This document shows positions 26,194-36,072 of a stretch of 64,000 nucleotides of DNA, piece by piece. Origin of the DNA: Kiloniella spongiae (GTDB taxonomy: Bacteria > Pseudomonadota > Alphaproteobacteria > Kiloniellales > Kiloniellaceae); assembly GCF_001026905.1 (NCBI RefSeq), contig NZ_LAQL01000009.1, positions 62,001-126,000 of the forward strand, in the 5' to 3' direction. The notes beneath the pieces were generated by a model. The model searched no databases. It had not been told where the DNA came from and saw only the letters and a program-made list of their open reading frames with translations. Positions within the stretch are counted from its first letter, which is position 1, and the number at the start of each line of letters is the position of its first letter. Made by a program: the position numbers and the translations under genes.

Positions 26194-27243
26194 ATGAAGT
26201 TCCTTGATGAAGCCAAAGTTTTTGTAAAAAGCGGCGATGGCGGCGGCGGCTGCACCAGTTTCCGACGCGAAAAATACATCGAGTTCGGCGGCCCCAATGG
26301 CGGGGACGGTGGTCGTGGTGGCGATGTTATTATTCAGGGTGCTCACGGCCTGAATACGCTGATCGATTTCCGCTATGCACAACACTTCAAAGCAAAACGC
26401 GGCGAACATGGTCGTGGCAGTGACATGTTTGGTGCTGCAGCAAAACCCCTGATCATCAAAGTACCCGTTGGTACCGTTGTGCTTGGCGAAGATAAAGAAC
26501 AGGTTATTTGTGACATCACCGAAGAAGGTCAGGAATTTGTGATCTGCAAAGGTGGCGATGGCGGCTTTGGAAATGCGCGCTTTAAAACATCAACAAACCG
26601 TGCCCCTCGTCGGTCTGACCCCGGTTGGCCTGGTGAAGAGATGTGGATCTGGCTCCGCCTGAAACTAATTGCGGATGTCGGGCTTGCTGGATTACCAAAT
26701 GCAGGGAAATCAACCTTCTTGTCCGTTGTATCCCGCGCCAAACCAAAAATTGCTGACTATCCCTTTACTACGCTGCACCCCAACCTTGGTGTTGTCTATA
26801 GCCGTGGGGAAGAATTTGTCATTGCCGATATTCCCGGCTTAATCGAAGGTGCAAGCGAAGGCCACGGCCTTGGCACACGCTTTCTTGGCCACGTTGAGCG
26901 CTGTGGCGCCCTATTACATCTGGTTGACGGAACTTCTGACAGCTATCTCGAAGATTACAAAATCATTCGCGCCGAGTTGGAAGCCTATGGGGAAGGTCTG
27001 GATACAAAACCTTCCATTCTGGCACTCAACAAAATTGATGCCTTGGTCGAAGAAGAAGCCGCTGAAAGGCAAGCTGAATTGGAAGCTCTATCCGGGCAAA
27101 AAGTTTACCTTCTTTCCGGGATCAGCCAGGACGGTGTAAAAGAAGTTCTTGCTGACTTACTCGATCATATTATTGATGGTCGCGAAGAGGAACAGGAAGA
27201 GCTGGAAGCTGAACAAGGTCCGCAAGGCTATTCCCCTATCTAG
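26194..27243 (+). CDS. obg: GTPase Obg/CgtA
   Basis: 349 residues. The N-terminal Obg domain is glycine-rich ([32 protein letters not shown]) and the G domain carries G1 [10 protein letters not shown]3 [10 protein letters not shown] and G4 NKID. The variable C-terminus is acidic ([11 protein letters not shown]). Obg is an essential ribosome-associated GTPase involved in 50S maturation and stress signalling. It leads the obg-proB-proA-nadD run conserved in alphaproteobacteria, and proB starts 15 bases later. Confidence 0.97.
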   Translation: MKFLDEAKVFVKSGDGGGGCTSFRREKYIEFGGPNGGDGGRGGDVIIQGAHGLNTLIDFRYAQHFKAKRGEHGRGSDMFGAAAKPLIIKVPVGTVVLGEDKEQVICDITEEGQEFVICKGGDGGFGNARFKTSTNRAPRRSDPGWPGEEMWIWLRLKLIADVGLAGLPNAGKSTFLSVVSRAKPKIADYPFTTLHPNLGVVYSRGEEFVIADIPGLIEGASEGHGLGTRFLGHVERCGALLHLVDGTSDSYLEDYKIIRAELEAYGEGLDTKPSILALNKIDALVEEEAAERQAELEALSGQKVYLLSGISQDGVKEVLADLLDHIIDGREEEQEELEAEQGPQGYSPI

Positions 27244-27258
27244 TCGTGGTACAGATCT

Positions 27259-28407
27259 ATGAGCAACATATCATCCAGGACAGGTTTATCTGCCGCTGAA
27301 CATCTAAGATCCGCAAAACGCATTGTCATCAAAATCGGCTCGGCACTGCTGGTTGATGACAAGACAGGCAAACCGCGCCTGAACTGGCTCAATGCTTTGA
27401 CAGATGATGTCGCAAACCTTCGCGCGCGCGGTGCAGAGGTCATGTTGGTTTCCTCCGGCGCGATTGCTGTCGGCAGAAATCATCTGGGATTGACCAAACA
27501 AAACCTGCGCCTTGAAGAGAAACAGGCCTCGGCAGCAACAGGACAAATTCTGTTAGCTCACGCCTACCAAGAAGCATTGGCCCGACACGATGTTACCGTT
27601 TCTCAGGTTCTCTTAACTCTTGGGGACACCGAAGAACGCCGCCGCCACCTGAACGCCAGAAACACACTAACAACCCTGTTGAGATTGGGCACTGTTCCGA
27701 TCATCAACGAAAATGACACTGTGGCCACCAGTGAAATTCGTTTTGGCGATAATGACCGTCTGGCAGCACGGGTTGGTGCCATGGTTAATGCTGATCTGTT
27801 GGTGCTTCTTTCCGATATCGATGGTCTTTACACAGCCGATCCCAAACGTGACGAACATGCTGAATTTCTGCCTGTCGTCAGCGAGATCACGCCAGAAATT
27901 GACGCGATGGCTGGTGAAGCCCTTCCCGGCTATAGTTCAGGCGGCATGATCACCAAGATATCAGCGGCAAAAATTTCTGTCGGTGCTGGCTGCAACATGA
28001 TTATTGCTAACGGTCATAAGCTTAATCCACTACAGAACATTATAGAGGGCAACAGAGCCACTGTTTTTGAAGCTTCTGTTGAACCCAAAACAGCCCGCAA
28101 ACGTTATATCGCTGGTAGCCTGAAACCTTTGGGGTCATTGACCCTGGATGCTGGTGCTCTCAAAGCTTTGCAAAATGGCAAATCTCTGCTTCCAGCAGGC
28201 GTTACAGCTGTTGATGGAGAGTTTCAGCGCGGCGATGCGGTGTTGGTAAAATCACCGGATGGACGCGAAGTAGCCCGTGGGCTTGTCGCTTATTCAAACG
28301 GTGATGCCAGGAAAATTATTGGCCTGCAGTCGTCAGAAATTGAAGCACGATTAGGCTATCTAGGACGGGAAGAACTGATTCACAGGGATGATCTTGTCCT
28401 CAACTAA
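27259..28407 (+). CDS. proB: Glutamate 5-kinase
   Basis: 382 residues: an amino-acid kinase domain ([65 protein letters not shown]) plus a C-terminal PUA domain (about 285-380, [38 protein letters not shown]). It phosphorylates glutamate in the first step of proline synthesis and is normally feedback-inhibited by proline. proA follows after 81 bases. Confidence 0.97.
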   Translation: MSNISSRTGLSAAEHLRSAKRIVIKIGSALLVDDKTGKPRLNWLNALTDDVANLRARGAEVMLVSSGAIAVGRNHLGLTKQNLRLEEKQASAATGQILLAHAYQEALARHDVTVSQVLLTLGDTEERRRHLNARNTLTTLLRLGTVPIINENDTVATSEIRFGDNDRLAARVGAMVNADLLVLLSDIDGLYTADPKRDEHAEFLPVVSEITPEIDAMAGEALPGYSSGGMITKISAAKISVGAGCNMIIANGHKLNPLQNIIEGNRATVFEASVEPKTARKRYIAGSLKPLGSLTLDAGALKALQNGKSLLPAGVTAVDGEFQRGDAVLVKSPDGREVARGLVAYSNGDARKIIGLQSSEIEARLGYLGREELIHRDDLVLN

Positions 28408-28488
28408 AAAAGCACAATATAATCAAATCTCTATTGAGACAAAACCAAAGTAGCAAAGAGAGCTGCAGCAAAACAGGAATGTAAGGAT

Positions 28489-29748
28489 ATGAGCGAACTG
28501 AAAGCGCAAATGGATCAGCTTGGACAAGCTGCAAAAACTGCCGCACAGGATCTGGCTCTGGCCCCGGCAGATGCAAAAAACAATGCATTGATTGCTGCCG
28601 CCAAAGCCATTCGCGCTCAACTGCCGACAATCCTTGAAGCCAATAATAAGGACATGATTGCAGCAGAAGCCAAAGGTATCAGCAGCGCAATGCTCGACCG
28701 CCTTGCTTTGGACAACGACCGTGTCGAAGCCATGGCCGCCGGCCTTGAAGCGATCGCCGCTTTCCCCGACCCCATCGGGAAGTCGCTCAAAAGCTGGGAT
28801 CAACCCAACGGTCTTAAGTTTGAGCAAGTTTCTGTACCTTTGGGTGTGATCGGTATCATCTACGAAAGTCGCCCCAATGTAACCGCAGACGCAGGTGCTC
28901 TGTGCCTGAAAGCCGGAAATGCCTCTATCCTGCGTGGTGGCTCAGAAAGCTTTCATTCTTCCGGGGCCATTCTTGATTGCTTGCAAACAGGCCTGCAAGA
29001 AGCTGGCCTACCCGTTGCAGCAATACAGCGCGTCCCCACAACAGATCGCGCCGCAGTTGGTCACTTGCTAACCATGAACGACTATGTTGATTTAATCATT
29101 CCACGGGGTGGGCGTGGCCTTATTGAGCGCATTCAAACAGAGAGCCGTGTGCCTGTTCTCGCTCACCTTGATGGTCTTTGTCATACTTATCTGCATGAAG
29201 CGGCTGACCCAAAAATGGCTCTTGAAGTTGTTCTAAACGCAAAAATGCGCCGTACAGGTATTTGTGGCGCAACAGAGACTCTTCTGGTGGACGCCAACTA
29301 TTCAGACGAAAATCTGAAACCAATTCTCAACGCCCTTATAGACAAGGGATGCGAAATCAGAGGCGATGCCAAAATCCAACAACTGGATAGTCGGGTAAAA
29401 GAAGCCTCGGCAGTAGATTGGGATACAGAATATCTGGACGCCATTCTTTCCGTCAAAAGAGTAGCAGATCAGAAAGAAGCAATTGCGCATATCAATCGCC
29501 ATGGCTCTAACCATACCGAGGCTATTATCACCGCCAGCGATCAAGCTGCGGCCGCATTCCAACAGGAAGTTGATGCAGGTATCGTAATTCACAATGCCTC
29601 GACCCAGTTTGCCGATGGCGGACAGTTTGGCATGGGGGCCGAGATCGGTATTTCCACAGGGAAACTGCACGCCCGTGGACCCGTCGGGGCCTACCAATTG
29701 ACAAGTTACAAATATCTTGTCCGTGGTACAGGCCATGCCAGACCTTAG
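28489..29748 (+). CDS. proA: Glutamate-5-semialdehyde dehydrogenase
   Basis: 419 residues, normal for gamma-glutamyl phosphate reductase. Motifs include VPLGVIGIIYESRPNVTADA, LCLKAGNASILRGGSE and the catalytic Cys in MRRTGICGATETLL. It reduces gamma-glutamyl phosphate to glutamate semialdehyde, the second proline-synthesis step. A strong AAGGAT ribosome site precedes the ATG, and nadD starts 24 bases after the stop. Confidence 0.97.
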   Translation: MSELKAQMDQLGQAAKTAAQDLALAPADAKNNALIAAAKAIRAQLPTILEANNKDMIAAEAKGISSAMLDRLALDNDRVEAMAAGLEAIAAFPDPIGKSLKSWDQPNGLKFEQVSVPLGVIGIIYESRPNVTADAGALCLKAGNASILRGGSESFHSSGAILDCLQTGLQEAGLPVAAIQRVPTTDRAAVGHLLTMNDYVDLIIPRGGRGLIERIQTESRVPVLAHLDGLCHTYLHEAADPKMALEVVLNAKMRRTGICGATETLLVDANYSDENLKPILNALIDKGCEIRGDAKIQQLDSRVKEASAVDWDTEYLDAILSVKRVADQKEAIAHINRHGSNHTEAIITASDQAAAAFQQEVDAGIVIHNASTQFADGGQFGMGAEIGISTGKLHARGPVGAYQLTSYKYLVRGTGHARP

Positions 29749-29772
29749 TCGCAAAGCAGCACACAAAACGTA

Positions 29773-30438
29773 ATGCTAAGCCAAAAACCACCCAGCCTGA
29801 CCTTTACCAAGGTGCTTTGCCCGCAAAGTATCTCAAACAGTCTGGGTGGTCGCCTTCCCCCAAGGGGAAGTAAAATTGGTTTACTCGGAGGGTCGTTCAA
29901 CCCTGCACACAAAGCACATTGCCAGATCTCCAAAGAAGCTCTTGTCCACTTGGGTCTCGATGAGATCTGGTGGTTAGTCTCGCCACAAAATCCCCTGAAA
30001 AACACTAACGGTATGGCCCCACTGGCCGATCGGGTCAACAGTGCCCTATCGATCTCCAAGCACCCAAAAGTGCGAGTTACGACAATCGAAAGCCAGATCA
30101 GATCGGTTTATACCGCTGATACCCTATCTCGTTTGAGACAGATATTTCCTTCGGTTGATTTCACATGGCTTATGGGCGCAGATAATCTAAGCCAAATTCC
30201 CCTTTGGCGCGATTGGCAAGATATATTCAACACCGTGAAAGTCGCCGTATTTGCACGCCCGGGATATTCTTTACAAGCAACCAATTCAAAAGCAGCACAA
30301 CGCTTTAAGAGTGTCAGAGTTTCGGAGAAACTGGCAAGAAATCTGTCTTCACGCTCTGCCCCGGCCTGGACGGTCATTCATGGTCAACAGCTGGACATAT
30401 CATCGACTGCGATCAGGAACGGGAAATACAAGGCATAA
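29773..30438 (+). CDS. nadD: Nicotinate-nucleotide adenylyltransferase
   Basis: 221 residues. The nucleotidyltransferase core starts near residue 33 (KIGLLGGSFNPAHKAHCQIS, the HxGH-type motif reading HKAH here), with WLMGADNLSQIPLWRDW and the C-terminal ISSTAIRNG motif. It forms nicotinate adenine dinucleotide in NAD synthesis. The first 32 residues precede the usual start of the fold and have no internal ATG; no strong ribosome site is seen, so the exact start is uncertain. The ISSTAIR motif confirms NadD. Confidence 0.95.
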   Translation: MLSQKPPSLTFTKVLCPQSISNSLGGRLPPRGSKIGLLGGSFNPAHKAHCQISKEALVHLGLDEIWWLVSPQNPLKNTNGMAPLADRVNSALSISKHPKVRVTTIESQIRSVYTADTLSRLRQIFPSVDFTWLMGADNLSQIPLWRDWQDIFNTVKVAVFARPGYSLQATNSKAAQRFKSVRVSEKLARNLSSRSAPAWTVIHGQQLDISSTAIRNGKYKA

Positions 30439-30448
30439 CCTGCGCAGA

Positions 30449-30481
30449 GGATAAAATAACAAAGAAACAACGATTTTATCC
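30449..30481 (+). terminator. Weak AT-rich stem-loop after nadD
   Basis: GGATAAAAT and ATTTTATCC form a perfect 9-bp stem with a 15-base loop, followed by CTTTAATG, 10 bases past the nadD stop. The stem is AT-rich, so termination would be weak at best. Confidence 0.35.
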
Positions 30482-30601
30482 CTTTAATGTAACGATGTTC
30501 ATTAACATATAGAGTCGCGCACCTTTACTGTGCTAAGCTGACACTGTAAGACCCTTGTTCTGTATAGCGATAAGTACGGAACGTGTTAGTAACAATCTGT
30601 A

Positions 30602-31060
30602 GTGGGAAGTCGTGACCTCACGAGCAGATTCTTTTTACGGAGACCGATCATACCACGAGAATCTACGGCCCCAGAGGCCAATACACAGGATACCACGGGA
30701 AATAACCGTGACCTGCTTGAACTAGTTCGTAACTCTCTTGAGGATGACAAAGCAGAAGACATTGTCGTCATCGAACTTGCCGGAAAATCTAGCATTGCTG
30801 ACTACATGGTCATTGCCAGCGGTAATTCAAACCGCATGGTTTCTGCCATGTCTGATCACCTTCTTCGCGGCCTTAAAGCTGCCGGCATGAAAAGTATCAT
30901 CGCCGAAGGAAAAGATCGTGGTGATTGGGTGTTGGTGGATGCCGGGGATGTTGTTGTTCATCTTTTCAGACCTGAAGTCCGAGCTTTTTATAACTTGGAA
31001 AAGATGTGGGGTTTGGAACTACCTGAATCAGCTCAGCCCTTTGCATCAAAAGAAGCCTAA
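30602..31060 (+). CDS. rsfS: Ribosomal silencing factor RsfS
   Basis: The RsfS/DUF143 fold is clear (DLLELVRNSLEDDKAEDIVV, SSIADYMVIASGNSNRMV, GDWVLVDAGDVVVHLFRPEV, FYNLEKMWG). It binds L14 of the large subunit and blocks subunit joining when nutrients are low. No ATG lies upstream of the conserved domain. The only standard start is GTG at 30602 (152 residues, no ribosome site). GGAG at 30639-30642 sits seven bases before an ATA codon at 30650, which would give 136 residues, nearer the family length. rlmH follows, as in most bacteria. Confidence 0.93.
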   Translation: MGSRDLTSRFFLRRPIIPRESTAPEANTQDTTGNNRDLLELVRNSLEDDKAEDIVVIELAGKSSIADYMVIASGNSNRMVSAMSDHLLRGLKAAGMKSIIAEGKDRGDWVLVDAGDVVVHLFRPEVRAFYNLEKMWGLELPESAQPFASKEA

Positions 31061-31105
31061 TACAGGCCCTAACATAGGCTGAAAGCCGTAAACTAGAAGC
31101 GGGCA

Positions 31106-31579
31106 ATGCGGATAACATTAATCGCTGTCGGAAAGGCCAAGGCCAGTCCGGCAAAGGATCTTTTTGAACTCTACTGCAATCGCCTGCGAGGCAACAGATT
31201 CAACTGGAGTCTTGATCTCAAGGAAGTGGAAGAAAAAAAGAACTTGCCTGCTGCACAATTAAAAGAACGTGAAGGCGACCTGCTCCTCGCCGCCGCGCCC
31301 AAGGGCGCAAGAATTGTCATTCTGGACGAAAAAGGAAAAGACCTTTCCAGTCCCCAATTCTCAAAGCTTCTCGAGAAATGGCAAGATAGTGGCGATCAGG
31401 ATATTGCCTTCCTTATTGGCGGGGCAGACGGTCTTTCGGATACTGTAAAAGCCCGATCACAACAAAGTCTTTGTTTTGGGCGCCTGACTTGGCCGCACAT
31501 GCTCGTACGGGGCCTTTTTGCGGAACAGGTATATCGTGCCTCCTGTATTCTAAGCGGGCACCCCTATCACCGGGAATAA
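31106..31579 (+). CDS. rlmH: 23S rRNA (pseudouridine-1915-N3)-methyltransferase RlmH
   Basis: 157 residues of the SPOUT family, usual length. Visible: MRITLIAVGKAKASPAKDLF, VILDEKGKDLSSPQFSKLL, the knot-forming FLIGGADGLSD (SAM binding) and LVRGLFAEQVYRASCILSGH PYH at the C-terminus. It methylates pseudouridine 1915 in helix 69 of 23S rRNA as a dimer on the 70S ribosome. It lies in the conserved rsfS-rlmH pair. Confidence 0.96.
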   Translation: MRITLIAVGKAKASPAKDLFELYCNRLRGNRFNWSLDLKEVEEKKNLPAAQLKEREGDLLLAAAPKGARIVILDEKGKDLSSPQFSKLLEKWQDSGDQDIAFLIGGADGLSDTVKARSQQSLCFGRLTWPHMLVRGLFAEQVYRASCILSGHPYHRE

Positions 31580-31823
31580 AATCCGCCCGCATTCCCTTTG
31601 ATAAGAGCCACCTTAATTTCCACGGTCCGATACTTTTCTTGCCCAAACACAAACAAGCCCGTGAAATTGTCTTAAAAGAAGGCTACATTGCCTTTCAAAA
31701 TTGACACATAAATAAAAAACGACATGAAAATATTTGTGACAGGCTCCCTCACTCATTCATCTTTCATTCCCGGATAATTCAAGAACCGGATAAATATAAT
31801 AAGTTAGAAGGTGCTACTTCCCG

Positions 31824-33368
31824 ATGTCATCAGTTCAAAATAAGCCCAAGCCCGTTGTTCTTTGTATTCTCGACGGGTGGGGATTTCGTAAAGAAGATGA
31901 TCACAACGCCATCAATCTGGCAAAAACGCCTCTTATTGATCGATTAAGCAAAGAAGTACCTTTGGGATATCTAGCCACCTGTGGCCTTGATGTTGGTTTG
32001 CCCACGGGACAAATGGGCAATTCGGAAGTTGGGCATATGAACATCGGGGCCGGGCGTGTTGTCATGCAATCACTGCCCCGTATTGACACCGCAATTCAGG
32101 ACGGAAGCTTTGCCCAAAATCCTGCTTTGCTTGAAACAATGGCAAAGTTAAAAACAAGCGGCGGAACCGCGCATCTTCTGGGTGTTATTTCGAATGGTGG
32201 CGTCCACGGACACCAGGACCAAACGTCCTATCTTGCCAATATACTCAAGGCCGCCGGTATCCCCGTTATTGTTCATGCGATGTTGGACGGACGGGACACA
32301 GCCCCACAATCCGCAGCCGAGTTCCTAACAGCTTTCAGAGCAACAACACCCGGCGTTCAAATCGGAACTGTCCTCGGACGTTATTATGCAATGGATCGCG
32401 ATAATCGGTGGGAGCGCGTTCAGAAAGCCTATGATGCCATCACGCAGTGTAAGGGAGAAACGGCCTCTTCCCCGGATCAAGCTGTCGCCAACAGCTACGC
32501 CAAGAAGATTTGGGACGAATTTGTCCTGCCCTGTGTGATTGATGGTTATGAGGGCATGAAAGATGGCGATGCACTCTTGATGACCAACTTCAGGGCAGAT
32601 CGTGCCCGCCAGATACTCCACGCCTTTATTGATGATGATTTTTCAGGGTTCGAACGCCAGGTTCATCCCAAATGTTGTTCATACCTTGGCATGGTATCCT
32701 ATTCTGATGCGCTCGCGAAAAAAATGGGGGTTATGTTCGCCCCAAGAGATTTAACAAAACCGCTTGGAGAAATCGTTTCCAAGGCCGGATTACGGCAACT
32801 TCGCATCGCTGAAACGGAAAAATATCCCCACGTAACCTACTTTTTCAACGGCGGTGTCGAAGATCCTTTGCCCGGCGAAGATCGTATTCTTGTACCGTCA
32901 CCCAAAGTGGCAACCTACGACCTGCAACCCTCCATGTCGGCGCCAGAAGTAAATGAAAGACTTTGTGCAGCAATAAAAAGCGGCAACTATGAAATGTTGA
33001 TCTGTAACTTTGCAAACTGCGATATGGTCGGGCACACGGGTGATCTACAGGCCGCGATAGAAGCCGCCGAAATTGTGGATAGCTGCCTACAGGATGTCTA
33101 TCAGGCGACTCTCTCAATGGGTGGGCAACTACTGATTACAGCGGACCACGGCAATGCCGAAGAAATGATGGATCCAATCACAGGTTTGCCTCATACAGCA
33201 CATACTTTGAATCCTGTTCCCATTTTATTAGTAAATGGTCCCGATAATGTTACCAAGATAGCAAATGGCCGCCTTGCGGACATTGCACCAACAATTCTAG
33301 ACTTGCTAAATCTGGATCAACCTACTGATATGGATGGACAGTCGCTTATTAGACGTGATGACGATTAA
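31824..33368 (+). CDS. gpmI: 2,3-bisphosphoglycerate-independent phosphoglycerate mutase
   Basis: 514 residues, the full iPGM length. Catalytic Ser in MGNSEVGHMNIGAGRV, the metal-site start VLCILDGWGF, DGRDTAPQSA, MTNFRADRARQI and the second metal site ITADHGNAEEM followed by TAHTLNPVPI are all present. It interconverts 3- and 2-phosphoglycerate in glycolysis/gluconeogenesis and needs manganese. A 244-base gap upstream probably holds its promoter. The envC-like gene begins 30 bases later. Confidence 0.97.
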   Translation: MSSVQNKPKPVVLCILDGWGFRKEDDHNAINLAKTPLIDRLSKEVPLGYLATCGLDVGLPTGQMGNSEVGHMNIGAGRVVMQSLPRIDTAIQDGSFAQNPALLETMAKLKTSGGTAHLLGVISNGGVHGHQDQTSYLANILKAAGIPVIVHAMLDGRDTAPQSAAEFLTAFRATTPGVQIGTVLGRYYAMDRDNRWERVQKAYDAITQCKGETASSPDQAVANSYAKKIWDEFVLPCVIDGYEGMKDGDALLMTNFRADRARQILHAFIDDDFSGFERQVHPKCCSYLGMVSYSDALAKKMGVMFAPRDLTKPLGEIVSKAGLRQLRIAETEKYPHVTYFFNGGVEDPLPGEDRILVPSPKVATYDLQPSMSAPEVNERLCAAIKSGNYEMLICNFANCDMVGHTGDLQAAIEAAEIVDSCLQDVYQATLSMGGQLLITADHGNAEEMMDPITGLPHTAHTLNPVPILLVNGPDNVTKIANGRLADIAPTILDLLNLDQPTDMDGQSLIRRDDD

Positions 33369-33398
33369 ACGTTAAAATATATTTATTTGAGGTTACAG

Positions 33399-34742
33399 TT
33401 GCCCAACGCTTTGCGCCCGCACACATTATCCCCCCATCACAGCTTCCTGCGAAGCTGTCTGGTGATGGTAACTGTAGCGGGCCTAAGCTTTGGCATGCCG
33501 TTTTCCGGTGTGGTACAAGCACAAGATGCAACGCAAAAACTCCTCACCCTTGAAGAGAAGACTGCAAAGAGTAAACAAGAAGCGAAAAGGCTTTCGGTAG
33601 AAGCGAAAAAACTCAACGCAGAGGTAAATGGTCTCAGACAGCAGCTGATTGCTTCTGCTAAAAAAGTACAGAATTACGAAAGCGATCTGACAGATATTGA
33701 AGAGACATTGATTTCACTGGAAGAAGACGCCGAGCATAAAAAAATCCGCCTTACAGAGAACCGCGCGAAACTCGGACATACACTATCTGCATTACAACGC
33801 ATCGCCTTATTGCCCCCTGAAGCTTTGATCGCAGCTCCGGGGTCGCCCGTGGATACCGTCCGCAGCGCAATGCTCCTGAAAGTAGCTGTTCCAGAAATAG
33901 AGATTCGGGTGGAAAGCCTTCGGGATGATCTAGACGAACTTGCTGAATTAAAAAGCCGAATCGAAGATGAGCGCGCTGCCCTCCTCGCATCACAAAAATA
34001 TATAAAGCGCGAACGCAAAGACCTGAACACCCTTTTAGATAAGAAGCAATCCCTACAATCGAAAGCACAGGCATCACAAAAATCTGTCAGCGCTAGGGTA
34101 AAGAAGCTCGCTCAACAAGCTCGCAGCATGAAAGATTTGGTAAAGAAACTCGAAGCAGAGCGTAAACGTTTAGCTTTAGTCGCTCAAAAACCAAAGCCAA
34201 AGCCTCAAAAAGTTCCGAACCAAACACAACAAACCTCTGTGCCGGAAAGCACACCACCAGTACAACAGACTGCAAAACTGACTATTGTACCTGATCCAGC
34301 TCAAATCCGGGAGTTTCCTTCTCGCCGAAAACGTGTCCTTTTGTACCCGGCTCGCGGAAGAGTGATTAGCAAATACGGTCAAAAAAGAGGAACAAATGAG
34401 TCCTATGACAAAGGTTTGGTCATTGCAACACGGCCTTCAGCACAAGTTATTGCCCCATTTGATGGTCGAATTGCCTATGCAGGAGAATTCCGTGGCTATG
34501 GACGCATCTTAATCATTGAACATTCTGGACGATATCATACACTATTGGCAGGCGTTGAAAGAATTGATGTAATTGAAGGACAATGGGTTTTAGCAGGAGA
34601 GCCTGTCGCACGTATGGGTGACAAGAAGCTGGAACATGCTGAAATTTACTTTGAATTACGTCAAGGCGGACAGCCCATCAATCCATCCCCGTGGATACTA
34701 ACAAATAAAACGATTTCAAATCTCGATAAGGTGAACGGTTAA
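33399..34742 (+). CDS. EnvC-like murein hydrolase activator (degenerate LytM)
   Basis: About 447 residues. I start at TTG 33399 because GAGG lies six bases before it; a TTG four codons upstream is the alternative. A signal peptide (cleavage after VVQA) is followed by a long coiled coil (about 40-270) and a C-terminal LytM/M23 domain. The metal and catalytic residues of active M23 peptidases are missing: the usual HxxxD region reads SYDKGLVIAT and the HxH region reads EIYFELRQ, as in EnvC, which activates amidases rather than cutting peptidoglycan. It precedes ctpA, with the stop and start codons overlapping by one base. Confidence 0.88.
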   Translation: MPNALRPHTLSPHHSFLRSCLVMVTVAGLSFGMPFSGVVQAQDATQKLLTLEEKTAKSKQEAKRLSVEAKKLNAEVNGLRQQLIASAKKVQNYESDLTDIEETLISLEEDAEHKKIRLTENRAKLGHTLSALQRIALLPPEALIAAPGSPVDTVRSAMLLKVAVPEIEIRVESLRDDLDELAELKSRIEDERAALLASQKYIKRERKDLNTLLDKKQSLQSKAQASQKSVSARVKKLAQQARSMKDLVKKLEAERKRLALVAQKPKPKPQKVPNQTQQTSVPESTPPVQQTAKLTIVPDPAQIREFPSRRKRVLLYPARGRVISKYGQKRGTNESYDKGLVIATRPSAQVIAPFDGRIAYAGEFRGYGRILIIEHSGRYHTLLAGVERIDVIEGQWVLAGEPVARMGDKKLEHAEIYFELRQGGQPINPSPWILTNKTISNLDKVNG

Positions 34743-36037
34743 TGCTCAGTTTCAAAAAAGTGCTCTTAACAACAGCTTTTGCTATTGCACTGCCTTCTGG
34801 CCTCGTGGCGGACTCAGCGGTTGATCCCCGGCGTGACACCTATCGACAGCTTGAATTGTTTGGCGATGTATTCGAACGAATCAAGGCAAATTACGTTGAA
34901 GAAGTATCCGACGAAGAACTGATCGAATCAGCTATTCACGGCATGTTAACCCGTCTGGACCCGCATTCCAGCTATCTAACACCAGACTCCTTCAAAGATA
35001 TGCGAGTACAGACACGGGGTGAATTTGGTGGACTTGGTATCGAAGTCACAATGGAAAACGGCTTTGTAAAAGTTGTCTCACCAATTGATGATACTCCCGC
35101 TGCTCGTGCAGGCATTGAGGCAGGAGACTACATCACTCACCTTGATGACGAAGCTGTTCTGGGCTTAACCCTTCAAGAAGCCGTTGAAAAAATGCGCGGA
35201 AAAGTCGGCAGTGAACTGAAAATCACCATTAGTCGCGAAGGCGTTGATTCTTTCGACGTAACACTAGAACGCGATGTCATCAAAGTTCGATCCGTCCGTC
35301 ACCGCATAGAAGATAACATCGGATATGTCAGGGTCTCTTCCTTTAACGAGCAAACAACTCCTGGTCTGGAAAAATCCATCAAGGCAATCCAAGACGAGCT
35401 TGGGGACAAAATGGTCGGCCTTGTATTGGATTTAAGGTTGAACCCCGGCGGTTTGTTGACCGAAGCGATTTCTGTATCTGATGCCTTCCTTGAACAGGGT
35501 GAGATTGTATCTACCCGTGGACGTGACAACAGCAATGCACAGCGTTTCAATGCCAGATCCGGCGACCTGATCAATGGTAAGCCTTTGGTTGTTCTGATTA
35601 ATGGTGGTTCTGCCTCTGCTTCTGAAATTGTTGCTGGGGCTCTACAAGATCACCGACGTGCAATCATAATGGGGACACAATCATTCGGTAAGGGCTCGGT
35701 GCAAACAATTATGCCGTTGCTCGGAAATGGTGCGATGCGTTTGACAACCAGCCGTTACTATACGCCGTCTGGCAGGTCCATTCAGGCAGAAGGTATTGCG
35801 CCGGATATTATCGTTGAACAGGCCAAGATCGAAACGCTAGATACCAAAGGACAACGACGCGAGGCCGATCTACGAGGTGCGCTGGATAACAAAGGCGGCA
35901 CAAACGGTACTAGTGATAAAAATGATGATGACAAGACAGACGAGGCTGCTAAGCCGCAAGATTACCAACTTGATCGCGCGTTGGATCTAATTCAGGGAAT
36001 TGCTCTCTACAGCTCAAGCAACGGAGCAAGTAACTAA
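34742..36037 (+). CDS. ctpA: Carboxy-terminal processing protease (S41)
   Basis: 431 residues: signal peptide/anchor (about 1-22), PDZ domain (about 90-165, GGLGIEVTMENGFVKVVSPI, ARAGIEAGDYITHLDD), and S41 core with the nucleophile Ser in NGGSASASEIVAGALQ and the catalytic Lys in GTQSFGKGSVQT. It acts in the periplasm and in other bacteria degrades peptidoglycan endopeptidases or processes envelope proteins. It overlaps the EnvC-like stop by one base, implying coupled translation. The C-terminal 50 residues are hydrophilic and acidic. Confidence 0.95.
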   Translation: MLSFKKVLLTTAFAIALPSGLVADSAVDPRRDTYRQLELFGDVFERIKANYVEEVSDEELIESAIHGMLTRLDPHSSYLTPDSFKDMRVQTRGEFGGLGIEVTMENGFVKVVSPIDDTPAARAGIEAGDYITHLDDEAVLGLTLQEAVEKMRGKVGSELKITISREGVDSFDVTLERDVIKVRSVRHRIEDNIGYVRVSSFNEQTTPGLEKSIKAIQDELGDKMVGLVLDLRLNPGGLLTEAISVSDAFLEQGEIVSTRGRDNSNAQRFNARSGDLINGKPLVVLINGGSASASEIVAGALQDHRRAIIMGTQSFGKGSVQTIMPLLGNGAMRLTTSRYYTPSGRSIQAEGIAPDIIVEQAKIETLDTKGQRREADLRGALDNKGGTNGTSDKNDDDKTDEAAKPQDYQLDRALDLIQGIALYSSSNGASN

Positions 36038-36072
36038 AACCCTTCGGGCAGATAACATCAGTTGGATCAACT

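Noticed and set aside
32640-32665. GGTTCGAAC-like sequence resembling a tRNA T-loop
   Set aside because: Lies inside gpmI in frame, and no cloverleaf can be built around it.
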